From Oscillospiraceae bacterium (GTDB lineage: Bacteria > Bacillota > Clostridia > Oscillospirales > Ruminococcaceae): a stretch of 64,000 nucleotides of DNA. The stretch covers positions 1 to 64,000 of the forward strand of contig SVMX01000005.1 in assembly GCA_015067175.1 (NCBI GenBank). The letters run 5' to 3'. How positions within the stretch are numbered: position 1 is the stretch's first letter; each line of letters starts with the position of its first letter. Positions 25,944 to 34,897 of this stretch are shown here, piece by piece. The position numbers and the translations under genes are program-made. The notes under the pieces were generated by a model. It saw only the letters and a list, made by a program, of their open reading frames with translations. It did not search any database and was not told the origin of the DNA.

Positions 25944-27494
25944 ATGAAAAAGTTGAAAGCTACACTTGCCGTTGTACTTGCAGCTGCGTCTATTCTCTCG
26001 CTCTCAGGCTGTGCAGAGGATACCGCACCCGCAGCAAGCCAAGGCGGCGGCGACAACATTACAACACAGGGCACTAATGCTATCCCTGCTACCAGTGTTA
26101 CCACTACTCGTCACTCTGAGAATGAGGCTGTTAAGGATGCTATCCACAATATGGATGTTACTAAGCTTGACAACCCCGACCTCGAGGTTAAGAAGAGAGT
26201 TAAGTGGATGGCATGGAACGGCTGGATAATCGACGAAACTCTTCCTGCAGCAGAGCTGTTCAAGGAAGTATACGGCGTTCCCACAACGGGCGATGACCCC
26301 GAGTATGACGGCTACTGCTTCGAGTACATCGATACAGCTTACGCAACTCGTTATGAGAACCTTGCTACTCTGATCTCTTCGGGTAACTCTCCTGATATGT
26401 TCCCGTTTGAGATCCGTGACTTCCCGTATGGTGTTATCAAGGGCAGATACCAGCCCGTAAGCGATATCATCGACGTTGAAGGTCCCAAGTGGGACGGTGC
26501 AAGAGATCTGATGGAGCAGTTCCGCTTCGGCGATGACTACTACTGCGCATTCTATGAGATCTCTCTTGAGAACGTTCTTTACTACCGCAAGAGCATGATC
26601 GAGGAGATCGGCGCTGATGATCCCAGAACACTGTTTGAAGAAGGCAAGTGGGATTGGGACGCATTCCTCGAGATCTCCCGTAAGTGGCAGAACAGCGGCA
26701 ACCAGGACGGCATTGTTGACAACGACGATGACAGATATTGCATCGACGGTTACAACCCCGAGGATCAGATCGTTATTTCCACAGGTGTTCCGATTGTAAG
26801 CAACAACGGTACAGCTCTTGTAAACAACCTGCATGATCCCGCTGTTGAGCGTGCTGAGCAGCTGCTTGCAACTCTGCAGAAGGAAAATCTGCGCTTCCCC
26901 AGACACGTGCTCTCCGGCTACAGCACCAAGCCCGCTGCTTGGGCAGCAGGACAGACTCTGTTCTATGGCGATGGCGCTCTGTGGGTATATGAGTCTACAC
27001 TTCGTCCCTATGCTAAGCGTTTCGGCTGGGCAGAGGATGAGATCGTTATGGTTCCCTTCCCCAAGGATCCCCAGGCTGACGCACACTATGTAACCTGTAA
27101 GCAGGATTCCTACATGTACGTTGTAGGTTCTGAGAACGGTGCAGGTGTTGCTGCATGGATCGATTGCTGCGTAACCGCTGCATCTGATCCCGAGGTTTCC
27201 AAGGCAGCAAGACAGCAGCAGAAGGAGAACTACGGTTGGTCTGACTACAACCTCGACGCTTACTATGATGAGTGGGTAACACTTGATGGCAGCAGCCCGC
27301 TGACATTCATCATCGACTATAAGGCCGGTCTTGGTGATGTTTCCAATGGTAACGACGTTAATGCTCCTGTTCAGTCCCTCACAAACCTTGTTTACCTGAC
27401 AGGCGACAAGACATTTGCTCAGCTTCGTGCAGAGCATGAGCCTCAGATCCAGGCAGCTATCGACGAGATCAACACAAAGCTCGGCGATCTGTAA
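25944..27494 (+). CDS. Extracellular solute-binding lipoprotein (family 1, sugar type)
   Basis: A 516-residue secreted lipoprotein. The signal peptide ends in the lipobox LSLSGC with Cys near residue 23. The mature part resembles the family 1 sugar-binding components of ABC importers (for example NSGNQDGIVDNDDDRYCIDGY and EEGKWDWDAFLEISRKWQ). There are no permease or ATPase genes beside it, so it would have to work with a distant transporter. The ATG at 25944 follows GGAGG; the longer frame upstream is spurious. Confidence 0.85.
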   Translation: MKKLKATLAVVLAAASILSLSGCAEDTAPAASQGGGDNITTQGTNAIPATSVTTTRHSENEAVKDAIHNMDVTKLDNPDLEVKKRVKWMAWNGWIIDETLPAAELFKEVYGVPTTGDDPEYDGYCFEYIDTAYATRYENLATLISSGNSPDMFPFEIRDFPYGVIKGRYQPVSDIIDVEGPKWDGARDLMEQFRFGDDYYCAFYEISLENVLYYRKSMIEEIGADDPRTLFEEGKWDWDAFLEISRKWQNSGNQDGIVDNDDDRYCIDGYNPEDQIVISTGVPIVSNNGTALVNNLHDPAVERAEQLLATLQKENLRFPRHVLSGYSTKPAAWAAGQTLFYGDGALWVYESTLRPYAKRFGWAEDEIVMVPFPKDPQADAHYVTCKQDSYMYVVGSENGAGVAAWIDCCVTAASDPEVSKAARQQQKENYGWSDYNLDAYYDEWVTLDGSSPLTFIIDYKAGLGDVSNGNDVNAPVQSLTNLVYLTGDKTFAQLRAEHEPQIQAAIDEINTKLGDL

Positions 27495-27533
27495 TAGCTC
27501 TCTGATACCGCTTGACGGTACGGCATAAATGAT

Positions 27534-27568
27534 AAGCCACCTTTGAATTATCAAAGGTGGCTTTTTGT
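27534..27568 (+). terminator. Terminator after the solute-binding protein gene
   Basis: A perfect 13-bp stem, AAGCCACCTTTGA (27534-27546) with TCAAAGGTGGCTT (27551-27563), loop ATTA, then TTT. It may also serve the convergent queT transcript. Confidence 0.92.
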
Positions 27569-27577
27569 TGTGATTTA

Positions 27578-28084
27578 TCAGTTGTCGGCGTTTTTCTTCG
27601 ACCCCATTATTTTCATGAAGCGTTTATTTTTTTGCAGAACAAACCGAAACAGCGGGCAGCCGACAAAGGTTATAACGATGAGCTCTCCCGCGCCGACAGT
27701 AAGCATTCCGAGCCATAGCGGCTGACTGAACGCGATATAAAGCTCCGCTCCGATAATAACGGCATTGCTGACCACAGGAAGCAGCGAAGCGAGCCAAATA
27801 TTTTTAAGCGAAAACATCGGGATAACAGCGAGCGCTGTCGCAAGTGTACCGAACACCATGTCCATAAGCGCCATAGGACTGAAGCAGTTTGCGATGAAGC
27901 AGCCGAAGATAAGCGCTATACTGTAATCTCTGCGGTAAAAGCACAGCAGCACCAGTATTTCGGAAAAACGAAGCTGTACAAGCCCGAATGATATCGGCTG
28001 AAGCGCTATAGTCAGCGCGGCATACAAAGCGGCAATTGCCGCAAGTCGTGCAATGGTCTGCACATTGAGTTTGTTTTTTTGCAT
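27578..28084 (-). CDS. queT: QueT family queuosine-precursor transporter
   Basis: A 168-residue membrane protein with five to six helices. LYAALTIALQPISFGLVQLRFSEILVLLCFYRR is the QueT hallmark. It is thought to be the substrate-binding membrane subunit of an ECF importer for preQ1/preQ0 or queuine. The upstream preQ1 riboswitch supports this directly. Confidence 0.9.
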   Translation of the reverse strand: MQKNKLNVQTIARLAAIAALYAALTIALQPISFGLVQLRFSEILVLLCFYRRDYSIALIFGCFIANCFSPMALMDMVFGTLATALAVIPMFSLKNIWLASLLPVVSNAVIIGAELYIAFSQPLWLGMLTVGAGELIVITFVGCPLFRFVLQKNKRFMKIMGSKKNADN

Positions 28085-28091
28085 AAAAAAA

Positions 28092-28133
28092 TCTCCTTGT
28101 TTTTTAACGGTGGTTAGGCAAAGAAAACACCGT
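28092..28133 (-). promoter_or_regulatory. preQ1-I riboswitch controlling queT
   Basis: On the minus strand, stem P1 is ACGGTG (plus 28128-28133) with CACCGT (plus 28107-28112). It is followed by the A-rich tail TAAAAAACAAGGAG, typical of the compact preQ1-I fold. CTTTG in the loop can pair with CAAGG in the tail, making the pseudoknot and covering the queT RBS, so control would be translational. Confidence 0.75.
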
Positions 28134-28151
28134 ATTTAATTGGCAGTAATC

Positions 28152-28180
28152 AGTATAGCACAAAATCCCGCAAAAATCAA
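28152..28180 (-). promoter_or_regulatory. Promoter of queT
   Basis: On the minus strand, -35 TTGATT (28175-28180) and -10 TATACT (28152-28157), 17-bp spacer. It overlaps the terminator of the upstream AraC gene. Confidence 0.65.
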
Positions 28181-28193
28181 GTGTTTGCGGGAT
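28161..28193 (-). terminator. Terminator of the AraC-family gene
   Basis: On the minus strand a 10-bp stem, ATCCCGCAAA (28184-28193) with TTTGCGGGAT (28165-28174), then TTTTG, immediately after the AraC stop codon. Confidence 0.75.
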
Positions 28194-28197
28194 ATTA

Positions 28198-28965
28198 TTA
28201 GCGTTTCGTGCTTCTGTATTCGGTTGCGGTCATGCCGTTTCGCTTTTTGAATTGCCTGATAAAATGCACATCGTTCTCAAAGCCGCACAGCTCCGCTATT
28301 TTTTTTATCGGCAGCGCAGTGCTGCTGAGGTAGTATTTTGCGGTCTCGTGGCGCGCGGCGAGGATATCCTCATAGCAGCTCACGCCGAATTCGCTTTTGT
28401 ATAGGTGCTGAAATCTGGACGGACTTAGCGCGAGCCGTGCCGCAAGCTCGTCAATGCTGCGTGTGGAGGCAGGATTTCTGTAGATCGCGGCGCGAAGCTC
28501 TCTCAGCGCTCCGCAGTATGGTGTGCTTTCGCCTCTGCCCGAGCCGTCTGCAAGCTTTGTCAGCAACAGTCGAAGCAGCAGGTCTGCGCTTTCGTTGGAG
28601 TTTTGCTGCGGTGATACCGACTCGACGCTCAGCAGCTCCAGCACGCGCTCTGCCGCAGTTATGTCAGGCGGCGTTATCAGCGTATTAAAACGAAGTCCGA
28701 TGCGCTGCAAAAAAGCGTCGTCGCCCTCAAAGTCGAAATGTACCCAGTGGTTTATGTATTCCTCGCCGCACGCGCCGTAGTGCTGATGATATTCGGGCGA
28801 GAATACGACAGCGCTTCCCACAGGTGCGACAAAAGCATCATTGTTCAGCTTTATCGAAGCGGCAGTCTTGAATATCAGCGCAAGGCAGTCGCCCGAGCCG
28901 TTTGGGCGGTCTATAATAAATTCCGCGTCGTGACGCGTGCCTATTCCGAGTGCGTGCAGCTTCAT
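28198..28965 (-). CDS. AraC family transcriptional regulator
   Basis: A 255-residue regulator with an N-terminal cupin-like sensing domain (about 1-150, including VFSPEYHQHYGACGEEYINHWVHF) and a C-terminal double helix-turn-helix (LALSPSRFQHLYKSEFGVSCYEDI, IKKIAELCGFENDVHFIRQFKK). It is divergent from the GH51 arabinofuranosidase with 114 bp between them, so it probably controls that gene in response to a plant-cell-wall sugar. Confidence 0.9.
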   Translation of the reverse strand: MKLHALGIGTRHDAEFIIDRPNGSGDCLALIFKTAASIKLNNDAFVAPVGSAVVFSPEYHQHYGACGEEYINHWVHFDFEGDDAFLQRIGLRFNTLITPPDITAAERVLELLSVESVSPQQNSNESADLLLRLLLTKLADGSGRGESTPYCGALRELRAAIYRNPASTRSIDELAARLALSPSRFQHLYKSEFGVSCYEDILAARHETAKYYLSSTALPIKKIAELCGFENDVHFIRQFKKRNGMTATEYRSTKR

Positions 28966-29017
28966 AAGCTCTCCTTTTGGTAGCAGGATATATCAGTCTT
29001 ATCAATATGATACATCA

Positions 29018-29045
29018 TTGAAATTATTCTGTCAAGTGGTAAAAT
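29018..29045 (+). promoter_or_regulatory. Putative promoter of the arabinofuranosidase gene
   Basis: -35 TTGAAA (29018-29023) and -10 TAAAAT (29040-29045) with a 16-bp spacer, inside the AraC-abfA intergenic region. Confidence 0.5.
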
Positions 29046-29079
29046 ATAAGTAACATAATTTTCGGAAAGGACACCTCTT

Positions 29080-30561
29080 ATGAAAACTTTAAAGCTAACC
29101 CTTAACCCTCTCGACAGAAAAAGCAAGATAAACCGCGAGATCTACGGAAATTTCTCCGAGCATCTCGGACGCTGCATCTACGATGGCATCTATGTAGGCG
29201 AAAACAGCGATATACCGAATATCGAGGGCTTCCGCAAGGACGTTGTTGAGGCTTTCAGACAGATAAAGCTTCCTGTACTTCGTTGGCCCGGCGGCTGCTT
29301 TGCCGACGCTTATCACTGGAAAGACGGCATAGGCGACAAGGCTTCCCGCAAAAAGATGATAAATATTCACTGGGGCGGCGTTGTTGAGGACAACAGCTTC
29401 GGCACACATGAGTTTCTCAGATTGTGCGAGCTTGTCGGCTGTGAGCCTTATATCGCGGGAAATGTCGGCAGCGGCACTGTAGAAGAGATGGCAGAGTGGA
29501 TAGAATACATGACCTTTGACGGCGTTTCTCCCATGGCGGAGCTGCGCAGAAAGAACGGCAGAGAGCAGCCGTGGAAGCTGAAATACCTCGGCATAGGAAA
29601 CGAGAACTGGGGCTGCGGCGGAAATATGACGCCCGAGTATTATTGCGACACCTACCGCAGATATCAGGGCTATTGCCGCGATTTCAGCGGTAATCAGCTC
29701 TATAAAATAGCTTGCGGACCCAACGCCTATGACTACAATTGGACTGAGGTATGCATGAAAAACATCGGCACTTGGCACATGAAAGGTCTGTCGCTGCATT
29801 ACTATACCGTGCCCTACGGTAACTGGGAGCACAAGGGAGATGCAGTAGATTTCACCGATGCTGAATACTATGAAACGATAAATTCCACGCTGCAGATGGA
29901 AACGCTCGTTACCCGTCACAGCGAGATAATGAACCGTTACGACCCCGAAAAGAAAGTAGGACTTATCGTTGACGAGTGGGGCTGCTGGTTTGATGTTGAG
30001 GAGGGCACTAACCCGGGCTTCCTTTATCAGCAGAACACCATGCGTGACGCTATCATTGCGGCAATAAACCTCAACATATTCAACACCCATTCAGACCGCG
30101 TGTTCATGGCGAATATCGCGCAGGCCGTAAACGTTCTGCAGGCGATACTTCTCACCGAAGGTGGGGTAACTGTGAAAACTCCCACATATCATGTGTTCGA
30201 CCTGTATAAAGGCCATCAGGAGGCTACCCTCATCTACAGCCATATCGACAACGACAAGGCGGATTGCGAAAATGATATTCCCTGCATAAGTCATTCCGCG
30301 TCTGTTGATGAAAACGGCGATATATTGCTGACCCTCTCCAACTGCGCACTTAATAAGGAATACGAGATAGATTGCGCGAGCGCATTCGGCGAGATAAAGA
30401 GCGCAGAGGCAAGAATACTCACTGGTGACGCGCATGACCACAACACCTTTGACGATACCGACAAGGTGAATATAAAGCCGCTCGAAGTCAAGTGCGAAAA
30501 CGGCAGAGCTATCGTTAAGCTTCCCGCGTGCAGCGTAGCTGCGATAACCCTCAAGGTATGA
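29080..30561 (+). CDS. abfA: Alpha-L-arabinofuranosidase, GH51
   Basis: A 493-residue (beta/alpha)8 glycoside hydrolase plus a C-terminal beta domain. The acid/base is E175 in [11 protein letters not shown] and the nucleophile is E299 in [27 protein letters not shown] is another family signature. There is no signal peptide, so it acts inside the cell on imported arabino-oligosaccharides, releasing L-arabinose from arabinan or arabinoxylan fragments. The divergent AraC gene is its likely regulator. Confidence 0.95.
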   Translation: MKTLKLTLNPLDRKSKINREIYGNFSEHLGRCIYDGIYVGENSDIPNIEGFRKDVVEAFRQIKLPVLRWPGGCFADAYHWKDGIGDKASRKKMINIHWGGVVEDNSFGTHEFLRLCELVGCEPYIAGNVGSGTVEEMAEWIEYMTFDGVSPMAELRRKNGREQPWKLKYLGIGNENWGCGGNMTPEYYCDTYRRYQGYCRDFSGNQLYKIACGPNAYDYNWTEVCMKNIGTWHMKGLSLHYYTVPYGNWEHKGDAVDFTDAEYYETINSTLQMETLVTRHSEIMNRYDPEKKVGLIVDEWGCWFDVEEGTNPGFLYQQNTMRDAIIAAINLNIFNTHSDRVFMANIAQAVNVLQAILLTEGGVTVKTPTYHVFDLYKGHQEATLIYSHIDNDKADCENDIPCISHSASVDENGDILLTLSNCALNKEYEIDCASAFGEIKSAEARILTGDAHDHNTFDDTDKVNIKPLEVKCENGRAIVKLPACSVAAITLKV

Positions 30562-30818
30562 TGTACGGAAAAAAGCCCTGCACCCGCTGTCTGTTAGAGG
30601 AAGCAGGCAAGCAGGACGTGTATGCTTCCATACAGCGCTGTATTGAGAAGATTCCCGCTTCTCAGCGCACGGAAAGCGCGGAATACGACCGCCGCCTGAA
30701 GCTTTGCAGAGAATGCGAGCACATAAGCGAGGGCACTTGTCTTAAATGCGGCTGCTATGCGGAGCTTCGCGCAGCAAAAACGGACGCACACTGCCCTTTG
30801 AAAAGCAGAAAGTGGTGA
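30558..30818 (+). CDS. DUF6171 family cysteine-rich small protein
   Basis: An 86-residue protein. CTRCLLEE near the N-terminus and [23 protein letters not shown] near the C-terminus form probable zinc knuckles, as in DUF6171, a clostridial family of unknown function. The start overlaps the abfA stop by 4 bp (ATGA), so it is probably co-translated with abfA; an ATG three bases later is an alternative. Confidence 0.7.
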   Translation: MMYGKKPCTRCLLEEAGKQDVYASIQRCIEKIPASQRTESAEYDRRLKLCRECEHISEGTCLKCGCYAELRAAKTDAHCPLKSRKW

Positions 30819-30823
30819 AAAAA

Positions 30824-30858
30824 CTCCCGAGAATGTGATGTTCTCGGGAGCTTTGTTT
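30824..30858 (+). terminator. Terminator of the abfA-DUF6171 transcript
   Basis: A perfect 10-bp stem, CTCCCGAGAA (30824-30833) with TTCTCGGGAG (30841-30850), then CTTTGTTT. It is also placed to serve the convergent htpG. Confidence 0.85.
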
Positions 30859-30870
30859 ATTTATCGGTAA

Positions 30871-32754
30871 TTATTTTGCCATTATCTCACACAGCTTGTT
30901 TGTAAAGCCAACGGGGTCGTCTATTGCCATGCCCTCGATAAGCAGCGCCTGTGTGTACAGTATATCCGCGTAGCTTGCGACAGCGTCCTTGTCGGTTTCG
31001 TACAGGGATTTCAGCTTAGCGAAAATGGGGTGCTCTGCGTTTATCTCCAGTATCTTCTGAGCCTTTGCGGAGCGCGCCTGCTCCTCGGGCATTGCGGAAA
31101 GCACCTTTTCCATCTCAACGGAGAGCATACCCTCGCTCGTGATGCAGACAGGGTGAGTTTTAAGGCGCTGCGACAGCTTTACAGCCTTGACCTTGCCCGA
31201 AAGCTTTTCGGTCATGAAGTCAAACAGCTCCTTGTTGTCCTCCTCGGTCTTTTTCAGTTCTTCCTTTTCTGCCTCTGTTTCAAGTCCGAGGTCGTCTGCG
31301 GAAACAGACTTGAACTCCTTACCGCTGTAGTCATGCATCATCTGAATGGTGAACTCGTCCACATGGTCGGTGAAATAAAGTATCTCATAGCCCTTGTCCT
31401 TAACCATTTCGGTCTGGGGGAGCGCCTCTATTCTTGCAACGGACGAGCCGCTTGCGAAGTAGATGTACTTCTGCTCCTCTTTCATACGGGAAACGTATTC
31501 CTCAAGCGTTGTGTAGGTGCCGAAGCTGCTCTTGAACATCAGAAGCTCCTGCAGGCTGTCCTTGTTTGCGCCAAAGCTTTCGTAAATGCCGTATTTTATC
31601 TGTGTGCCGAATGCGTCAAAGAACTTTTCATACTTCTCGCGGTCGTTCTTCTGCAGCTTTTTCAGCTCGTTCTTGATGGATTTTTCAAGGCTCTTTGCGA
31701 TAAGCTTCAGCTGTCTGTCGTGCTGGAGCATCTCACGGGAGATGTTGAGCGAAAGGTCCTCGCTGTCAACAAGACCGCGCACAAAGCTGAAGTAGTCGGG
31801 AAGCAGGTCGGCGCACTTCTCCATTATCATAACGCCGCTTGAATACAACGTCAGTCCCTTTTCGTAGTTCTTGGAGTAGTAATCATAAGGCGCTTTTGCG
31901 GGGATATACATCAGCGCGGTGTAGGTCGCTGTGCCCTCTGTGCGTGTGTGGATATGCGCAAGCGGCTCGTCGTAGTCGTAATACTTGTCCTTGTAGAAGC
32001 CGTTGTATTCTTCGTCGGTTATCTCACTCTTTGCTTTCTTCCAGATGGGAGTCATGCTGTTGAGTGTTTCGGTAACGATCTCCTTTTCGTACTCGTTCTC
32101 GCTGCCCTCTTTCAGCTTTTCGTGCTCTGTATCCATCATGATAGGATAGCGGATATAGTCGGAATACTTGCGGATAAGGCTCTTTATCTTGAACGGAGTG
32201 AGGAACTCGTCGTAGTTCTCCTCCTCTGCGTTGTCCTTTATTTCAAGAATTATCTGCGTACCGTAGGAGCTTTTTTCAGCCTCCTCGATGGTGTAGCCGT
32301 CAACGCCCTCGCTTTTCCAGATGTAAGCCTCGTCGCTGCCGTAAGCCTTGGAGATCACAGTCACCTTTTTAGCTACCATAAACGCAGAGTAGAAGCCGAC
32401 GCCGAACTGACCGATTATATTCACATCTTCGGTCTTTTCGTTCTCGGTCTTGAATGCGAGAGAGCCGCTCTTTGCGATAGTTCCGAGGTTGTTTTCAAGC
32501 TCCTCCTTGGTCATGCCGATACCGTTGTCGGTGATGGTGAGGGTGCGAGCGTCCTTGTCAGCCTCGATCTTTATCGCCATATCGGAGCGTGTGATGCCGA
32601 TATTCTCGCTCATGGATTTGAAATACAGCTTGTCCATAGCGTCGCTTGCGTTTGAGATAAGCTCGCGCAGGAATATTTCCTTGTGAGTGTAGATGGAGTT
32701 TATCATCATCTCAAGCAGTCGCTTTGACTCCGCCTTAAACTTCTTTGTTGCCAT
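30871..32754 (-). CDS. htpG: Molecular chaperone HtpG (Hsp90)
   Basis: A 627-residue cytosolic Hsp90. The GHKL ATPase domain shows [24 protein letters not shown] and [13 protein letters not shown]. The middle domain has [10 protein letters not shown]. The dimerising C-domain is normal in length and has no eukaryotic MEEVD tail. A perfect CIRCE operator precedes it, placing it under HrcA. Confidence 0.97.
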   Translation of the reverse strand: MATKKFKAESKRLLEMMINSIYTHKEIFLRELISNASDAMDKLYFKSMSENIGITRSDMAIKIEADKDARTLTITDNGIGMTKEELENNLGTIAKSGSLAFKTENEKTEDVNIIGQFGVGFYSAFMVAKKVTVISKAYGSDEAYIWKSEGVDGYTIEEAEKSSYGTQIILEIKDNAEEENYDEFLTPFKIKSLIRKYSDYIRYPIMMDTEHEKLKEGSENEYEKEIVTETLNSMTPIWKKAKSEITDEEYNGFYKDKYYDYDEPLAHIHTRTEGTATYTALMYIPAKAPYDYYSKNYEKGLTLYSSGVMIMEKCADLLPDYFSFVRGLVDSEDLSLNISREMLQHDRQLKLIAKSLEKSIKNELKKLQKNDREKYEKFFDAFGTQIKYGIYESFGANKDSLQELLMFKSSFGTYTTLEEYVSRMKEEQKYIYFASGSSVARIEALPQTEMVKDKGYEILYFTDHVDEFTIQMMHDYSGKEFKSVSADDLGLETEAEKEELKKTEEDNKELFDFMTEKLSGKVKAVKLSQRLKTHPVCITSEGMLSVEMEKVLSAMPEEQARSAKAQKILEINAEHPIFAKLKSLYETDKDAVASYADILYTQALLIEGMAIDDPVGFTNKLCEIMAK

Positions 32755-32798
32755 TTACAGGTCATCTCCTTATATTTTATGTATTAATTACAAAAGTT

Positions 32799-32825
32799 TT
32801 AGCACTCTCATATCAAGAGTGCTAA
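32799..32825 (-). promoter_or_regulatory. CIRCE operator (HrcA binding site) of htpG
   Basis: TTAGCACTC (32799-32807), nine bases, GAGTGCTAA (32817-32825): a perfect match to the CIRCE consensus. It lies at the expected transcription start, between the promoter and the RBS. Confidence 0.95.
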
Positions 32826-32829
32826 AATC

Positions 32830-32857
32830 ATTATATCACATTTTCAGAAAAAATCAA
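32830..32857 (-). promoter_or_regulatory. Promoter of htpG
   Basis: On the minus strand, -35 TTGATT (32852-32857) and -10 TATAAT (32830-32835) with a 16-bp spacer. Transcription would start within or next to the CIRCE element. Confidence 0.65.
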
Positions 32858-32890
32858 GGGGTAAAAGAAAAAATCCACAAATGTGTCACA

Positions 32891-33427
32891 TTAGCCAAAA
32901 TGTCTGATACAGACTAATACAATCAGCAAAATCACGATTACGCCGCATACTATGGGACAAACGAGCTTTTGTATCTTATATGCTGTTTTTGATGTTCTGT
33001 ACTTTGATTTAATCATCTGTAATCCATTCACAGCATATTTAGCCTTAATTGGCGATTCGCCGCTGTATACAAACGCGATAAAATCGCTTATTACCATGAA
33101 GAGCGTTATAATTATAAGAGTGCCGCCTACATAATTATTAACAAAGTAAGTATTATTAAAAGCCCAACACAATAAAAAGTGTGAACCATATGTCAAAATG
33201 TTCGCAATAATCCATTTTACGGCTGCAATTGATGCCTTGTCGCTAATCATAGCATAGCCCGAAATCACGCTGATAATCACAGTTGTTATAAACAGACCCG
33301 TAGCCGACGGATCTATGGCAAATTTATACTCGGCATATCCATATGCATACGCCACAGGCATACGAAGCACCGCCATATATAAACCGCAAAGCAGGATATC
33401 AATTATATCTCTCGTCTTTTCAGACAT
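32891..33427 (-). CDS. Unknown multi-pass membrane protein
   Basis: A 178-residue protein with five or six hydrophobic segments (for example VLRMPVAYAYGYAEY, ATGLFITTVIISVISGYAMI, VGGTLIIITLFMVISDFIAFVY, LVCPIVCGVIVILLIVLVCI). A basic loop sits before the last helix. I do not recognise the family. The coding sequence looks more AT-rich than its neighbours, which may point to recent acquisition. RBS AGGAGGTG is good. It is a single gene between htpG and the divergent AEC transporter. Confidence 0.6.
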   Translation of the reverse strand: MSEKTRDIIDILLCGLYMAVLRMPVAYAYGYAEYKFAIDPSATGLFITTVIISVISGYAMISDKASIAAVKWIIANILTYGSHFLLCWAFNNTYFVNNYVGGTLIIITLFMVISDFIAFVYSGESPIKAKYAVNGLQMIKSKYRTSKTAYKIQKLVCPIVCGVIVILLIVLVCIRHFG

Positions 33428-33554
33428 ACCGCACCTCCTAAAAGTTTACTGCTTTAATCATACACCTGTTCAACAAAAAAATCAATACACATATTGAAAA
33501 ACCGTCCGAAAAGTAGTATAATTATCCTGCAACAAAACCTTGAAAGGAACAACT

Positions 33555-34517
33555 ATGGACTCGGCTCAGATAATCGCATTTCAGGCAGTGGTGATGTTTA
33601 TACTGCTGTTTTTCGGATATTTCCTCTATAAAAGAAAAATGCTTTCGAATGAGAGCACAAAGCAGCTTTCTGCGATAACTCTCTCGATAGTAAACCCGAT
33701 CGTCATCTTCAATTCCTACATGATGGAGTTTGATACAACGCTGCTCTTGGGTCTTGGAATTGCGGCAGGTCTTGCCGCGGCAGCTCATCTTGCTTTGATG
33801 GCGGCGGCTTATATCGCTGTGAGAAAGGGCAGAAAAAACGCCCAGATAGAGCGCTTTGCGATAATCTATGCAAACTGCGGTTTTATGGGTATTCCGCTTG
33901 TGAATGCGACCTTTGGCTCTGAGGGCGTGTTTTATCTGACGGGCTTTATCACGATGTTCAACCTTTTCATGTGGACTCACGGCACCATAATGATGAGCGG
34001 CAAAAAGACCTCGGGCTTTAAGGACACCGCAAAAAACATCGGCAAGGTGCTGCTTTCTCCTGCGATAATCGCGATAGCGCTTGGAATGGTGTTTTTTTTC
34101 ACAGGACTGCGGCTGCCCGATGTGGTCCAGACACCGCTTGATTACATAGGAAGCCTTAATACTCCGCTTGCTATGATAGTATCGGGCGCGACCATAGCAA
34201 AGGCAGGGCTTCTGCGCGGCTTCAAGTGCGGCAGAGTTTATTATATCCAGATCTTCAAGCTTGCTTTAGTCCCTGCACTGCTGACGCTTGCTTTTGTGCC
34301 GCTTGCAAAGCTAGGCGTTTCCATGACAGTAATAAACACTATCCTTATCGCGTCAAGCGCTCCCACGGCTTCGGCAACTATTATGTTCTCCTACCGCCAC
34401 GGCAAGGACGAAGCCTACGCCTCAGGGCACTTTGCAGTGTCTACCATAGCAAGCATGGCGACCATGCCGCTGGTGCTTATGCTGTCGGCTTTCTGGGCAG
34501 GTCTGTTGGGCGTATAA
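33555..34517 (+). CDS. AEC family transporter (auxin efflux carrier-like)
   Basis: A 320-residue membrane protein with about ten helices and the family segments YANCGFMGIPLVNATFGSEGVFYLTGF and SSAPTASATIMFSYRHGKDEAYASGHF. Bacterial members export or exchange organic acids such as malate; the substrate here is unknown. The ATG at 33555 follows AAAGGAACAACT; a TTG at 33540 in frame is less likely. Confidence 0.85.
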   Translation: MDSAQIIAFQAVVMFILLFFGYFLYKRKMLSNESTKQLSAITLSIVNPIVIFNSYMMEFDTTLLLGLGIAAGLAAAAHLALMAAAYIAVRKGRKNAQIERFAIIYANCGFMGIPLVNATFGSEGVFYLTGFITMFNLFMWTHGTIMMSGKKTSGFKDTAKNIGKVLLSPAIIAIALGMVFFFTGLRLPDVVQTPLDYIGSLNTPLAMIVSGATIAKAGLLRGFKCGRVYYIQIFKLALVPALLTLAFVPLAKLGVSMTVINTILIASSAPTASATIMFSYRHGKDEAYASGHFAVSTIASMATMPLVLMLSAFWAGLLGV

Positions 34518-34596
34518 TCAGCAAAGTTTTTAACTCTTAGTAAAACCGCACACAAAATATACAATTTCAAAGCCGTAATTTTGGTTGTTTTGTTAG

Positions 34597-34625
34597 TTGA
34601 AAAAAAAGCATTATAATGTTATAAT
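34597..34625 (+). promoter_or_regulatory. Promoter upstream of the VWA lipoprotein region
   Basis: -35 TTGAAA (34597-34602), 17-bp spacer, -10 TATAAT (34620-34625). The start would be near 34632, about 265 bp before the next start codon. Confidence 0.65.
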
Positions 34626-34631
34626 TAAGAA

Positions 34632-34788
34632 GTAATAAATTTGCAAGACAGTATTGTGGTCGTATGACCAACATACTTCTTAATATATTTTCCCCAATTA
34701 TTTTGCCGTACAAAACCGCTTTTCCCCAAGCGGACGGCGCACTGATTTCAGTTACCGCAGACACCCCCTTGTCTGCGGGATTTTTTTT
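34632..34788 (+). ncRNA. Candidate small RNA or attenuated leader
   Basis: The start at 34632 is inferred from the promoter. The region holds a 9-bp stem TAAGAAGTA/TACTTCTTA (34626-34634 with 34675-34683) enclosing GGTC/GACC, a CCGCTT/AAGCGG hairpin near 34720-34737, and a terminator. No ORF with an RBS is present. It may be a free RNA of about 155 nt or the terminated form of the leader of the VWA lipoprotein gene. Confidence 0.45.
34755..34788 (+). terminator. Rho-independent terminator in the VWA gene leader
   Basis: A 9-bp stem, CCGCAGACA (34755-34763) with TGTCTGCGG (34770-34778), followed by eight T residues. It is strong and sits between the promoter at 34597 and the lipoprotein gene at 34898. 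Confidence 0.85.
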
Positions 34789-34809
34789 GAAAAAATTTTT
34801 CCTTTGCCG

Positions 34810-34843
34810 TGCAACCTTTTTGCGCGGCACTTTGTTTTATTAG
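34810..34843 (+). terminator. Second hairpin with T-rich tail in the same leader
   Basis: GCCGTGCAA pairs with TTGCGCGGC (one T-G pair) at about 34808-34831, followed by ACTTTGTTTT. Together with the stronger terminator 20 bp upstream it suggests tandem termination before the lipoprotein gene. Confidence 0.5.
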
Positions 34844-34897
34844 CAGAATGAAGTCTACAGCAAATAAAACATTTTGATCATGAAAGGGGTATTTATT

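Noticed and set aside
26004-27554. Long antisense ORF (516 codons) opposite the solute-binding lipoprotein
   Set aside because: Cysteine/valine-rich shadow of a clear lipoprotein gene; no start signal.
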